Assembly (NCBI GenBank): GCA_037442565.1
Contig: JBBIQA010000121.1
Coordinates: forward strand, 1-14,182
From: PALSA-911 sp037442565
GTDB taxonomy: Bacteria > Pseudomonadota > Alphaproteobacteria > Acetobacterales > Acetobacteraceae
Length of the DNA stretch: 14,182 nt
Direction: 5' to 3'
Shown here: positions 13,367-14,182 of the stretch, piece by piece
Numbering within the stretch: the stretch's first letter is position 1
Layout of the letters: each line of letters begins with the position of its first letter
Notes under the pieces: model-generated
What the model was told of the DNA's origin: nothing
Seen by the model: the letters and a program-made list of their open reading frames with translations, nothing else
The model's database searches: none
Program-made: the position numbers and the translations under genes

Positions 13367-14182
13367 TCAGCCGCGCTTGCGACGGACGATGCCGAGGCCA
13401 AGCAGGCCAACGCCGAGCAGGGCAATGGAGACCGGCTCCGGAGCGCCGACGATGCCGCCGCCCCCGGTGCTGGCGCTGACGAACGTCACGAAATTGCCGG
13501 TCGGACCGGTGTTGATGCCGGTCCACTTCGTGGTGTCGATGCCGGACCACTCGTCATGGGCCGACGTGCTCCAGTTGCTGAGGCCCGCGCTGGTAAGGCC
13601 GGTATTGATCGGGAAGCTGGCATAGGCGGCGGGGATATTCACCGTGTTGGTGGATCCAAGCCCATCGCTCCCGAGCCCGGTCAGGCCGAACAAGCTCAGT
13701 TCGGTATTGTCGGTGCCGAGGAACACCGCACCCATGCCCGTGCCGGCGCCGGCCCAGTTGACGGCGTCACGCAGAAAGCCGCGCGGGCCGTTGAAGCTGG
13801 CCGGACCGGGGTGGTTGGTGAGGTGCCAATCGGCATCCTGGCCCGTCGCCATGATACGGTCGCCAAGCGTCGGCAGCGGCGGCGTGTTCAGAGCGGCGTA
13901 AGACGGAGAGCTGCCCCAACCGCCCTGCGGCGAGGCGACGACGAGGGCGTTGAAGGTTCCGCTCGGCATCGCGCCGGACGCCCAGTAGGTGATGTTCCAG
14001 GTCGCGGAGGACGGGTCGCCCGCGCCAGGCGCAGCCAAGGCGTTGATGTCGGCCACGTAGGTGCCGGCAGGAGAACCGGATACTTCCACGCCGCCAGTGT
14101 ACCAGAGCACGTTGATCGAAGCCGCGTTGGCGGCGGCTGAAAAGCCGATCGCTGCGACTGAAGCCAGAAGAAGGCTACGCAT
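13367..14182 (-). CDS. PEP-CTERM sorting-domain exported protein with ThuA/glutaminase-like features
   Basis: A 271-residue secreted protein whose ATG is the last codon in the window, so its upstream region is not visible. Residues 1-20 are a signal peptide (MRSLLLASVAAIGFSAAANA). The mature N-terminus INVLWYTGG is followed by WNITYWASG, FNALVVASPQGG, LGDRIMATGQDADWH and GFLRDAVNWAGAGTGMGAVFL. Alternating strands and helices of this kind suggest a flavodoxin or class I amidotransferase-like (ThuA-type) fold, without a clear catalytic Cys. This is a tentative reading. Residues 248-271 form the PEP-CTERM tail: PEP (13433-13441), a hydrophobic stretch (VSIALLGVGLLGLG) and a basic RRKRG end. The tail is very similar to that of the convergent neighbour, suggesting the same exosortase handles both. 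Confidence 0.87.
   Translation of the reverse strand: MRSLLLASVAAIGFSAAANAASINVLWYTGGVEVSGSPAGTYVADINALAAPGAGDPSSATWNITYWASGAMPSGTFNALVVASPQGGWGSSPSYAALNTPPLPTLGDRIMATGQDADWHLTNHPGPASFNGPRGFLRDAVNWAGAGTGMGAVFLGTDNTELSLFGLTGLGSDGLGSTNTVNIPAAYASFPINTGLTSAGLSNWSTSAHDEWSGIDTTKWTGINTGPTGNFVTFVSASTGGGGIVGAPEPVSIALLGVGLLGLGIVRRKRG

Noticed and set aside
1..14182. CRISPR arrays, tRNA or rRNA genes, insertion sequences, phage or toxin-antitoxin genes
   Set aside because: No regularly spaced repeats, tRNA-like cloverleaf ends, transposase motifs or short paired toxin-antitoxin frames were seen on either strand.

Overview
The window is GC-rich (coding third positions dominated by G/C) and densely packed. 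A fliM-motE-cheY-cheZ flagellar/chemotaxis block, a class 1b SpeD, PEP-CTERM proteins and the overall protein style suggest an alphaproteobacterium, most likely of the Acetobacteraceae (Rhodopila/Acidisphaera-like relatives). The family placement is an inference from gene content; no rRNA or marker search was possible.

Layout. (1) 1-6267, plus strand: the 3' part of fliM, a DUF6468-type single-pass membrane protein, a MotE/MgtE_N-type flagellar protein, cheY, cheZ, and a very large exported protein with an N-terminal AMIN-like region and C-terminal helical repeats. cheY/cheZ overlap by 8 nt and cheZ/large gene by 1 nt, so at least these three are translationally linked. (2) 6462-7898, plus strand: speD and speE, the two steps that make spermidine from S-adenosylmethionine and putrescine. 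A near-perfect intrinsic terminator lies between them and a structured leader precedes speD. (3) 7958-12383: a metabolic block. A minus-strand serine beta-lactamase-fold hydrolase faces a plus-strand run of a DUF3237 protein, a 3-hydroxyisobutyrate dehydrogenase-family enzyme and an ACSM-like acyl-CoA synthetase. The 137-bp divergent gap holds a reasonable sigma-70-like promoter for the DUF3237 run. (4) 12652-14182: two convergent genes for exported PEP-CTERM proteins that share a bidirectional terminator.

How the genes work together. Block 1 concerns the flagellar switch and stator side (FliM, MotE-like), the chemotaxis response regulator and its phosphatase. The large exported protein rides in the same transcription unit but has no assigned function. 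Block 2 is a complete SAM-to-spermidine module. Block 3 looks like a small acid-activation and oxidation module of unknown substrate. Block 4 encodes surface proteins that would need an exosortase encoded elsewhere.

No rRNA, tRNA, CRISPR array, insertion sequence or phage gene was seen. The window reads as chromosomal backbone plus lineage-specific accessory genes, with no clear new defence or mobile system. The least explained items are the 1032-residue exported protein, the speD leader and speD/speE terminator arrangement, the DUF3237 module, and the minus-strand PEP-CTERM protein.
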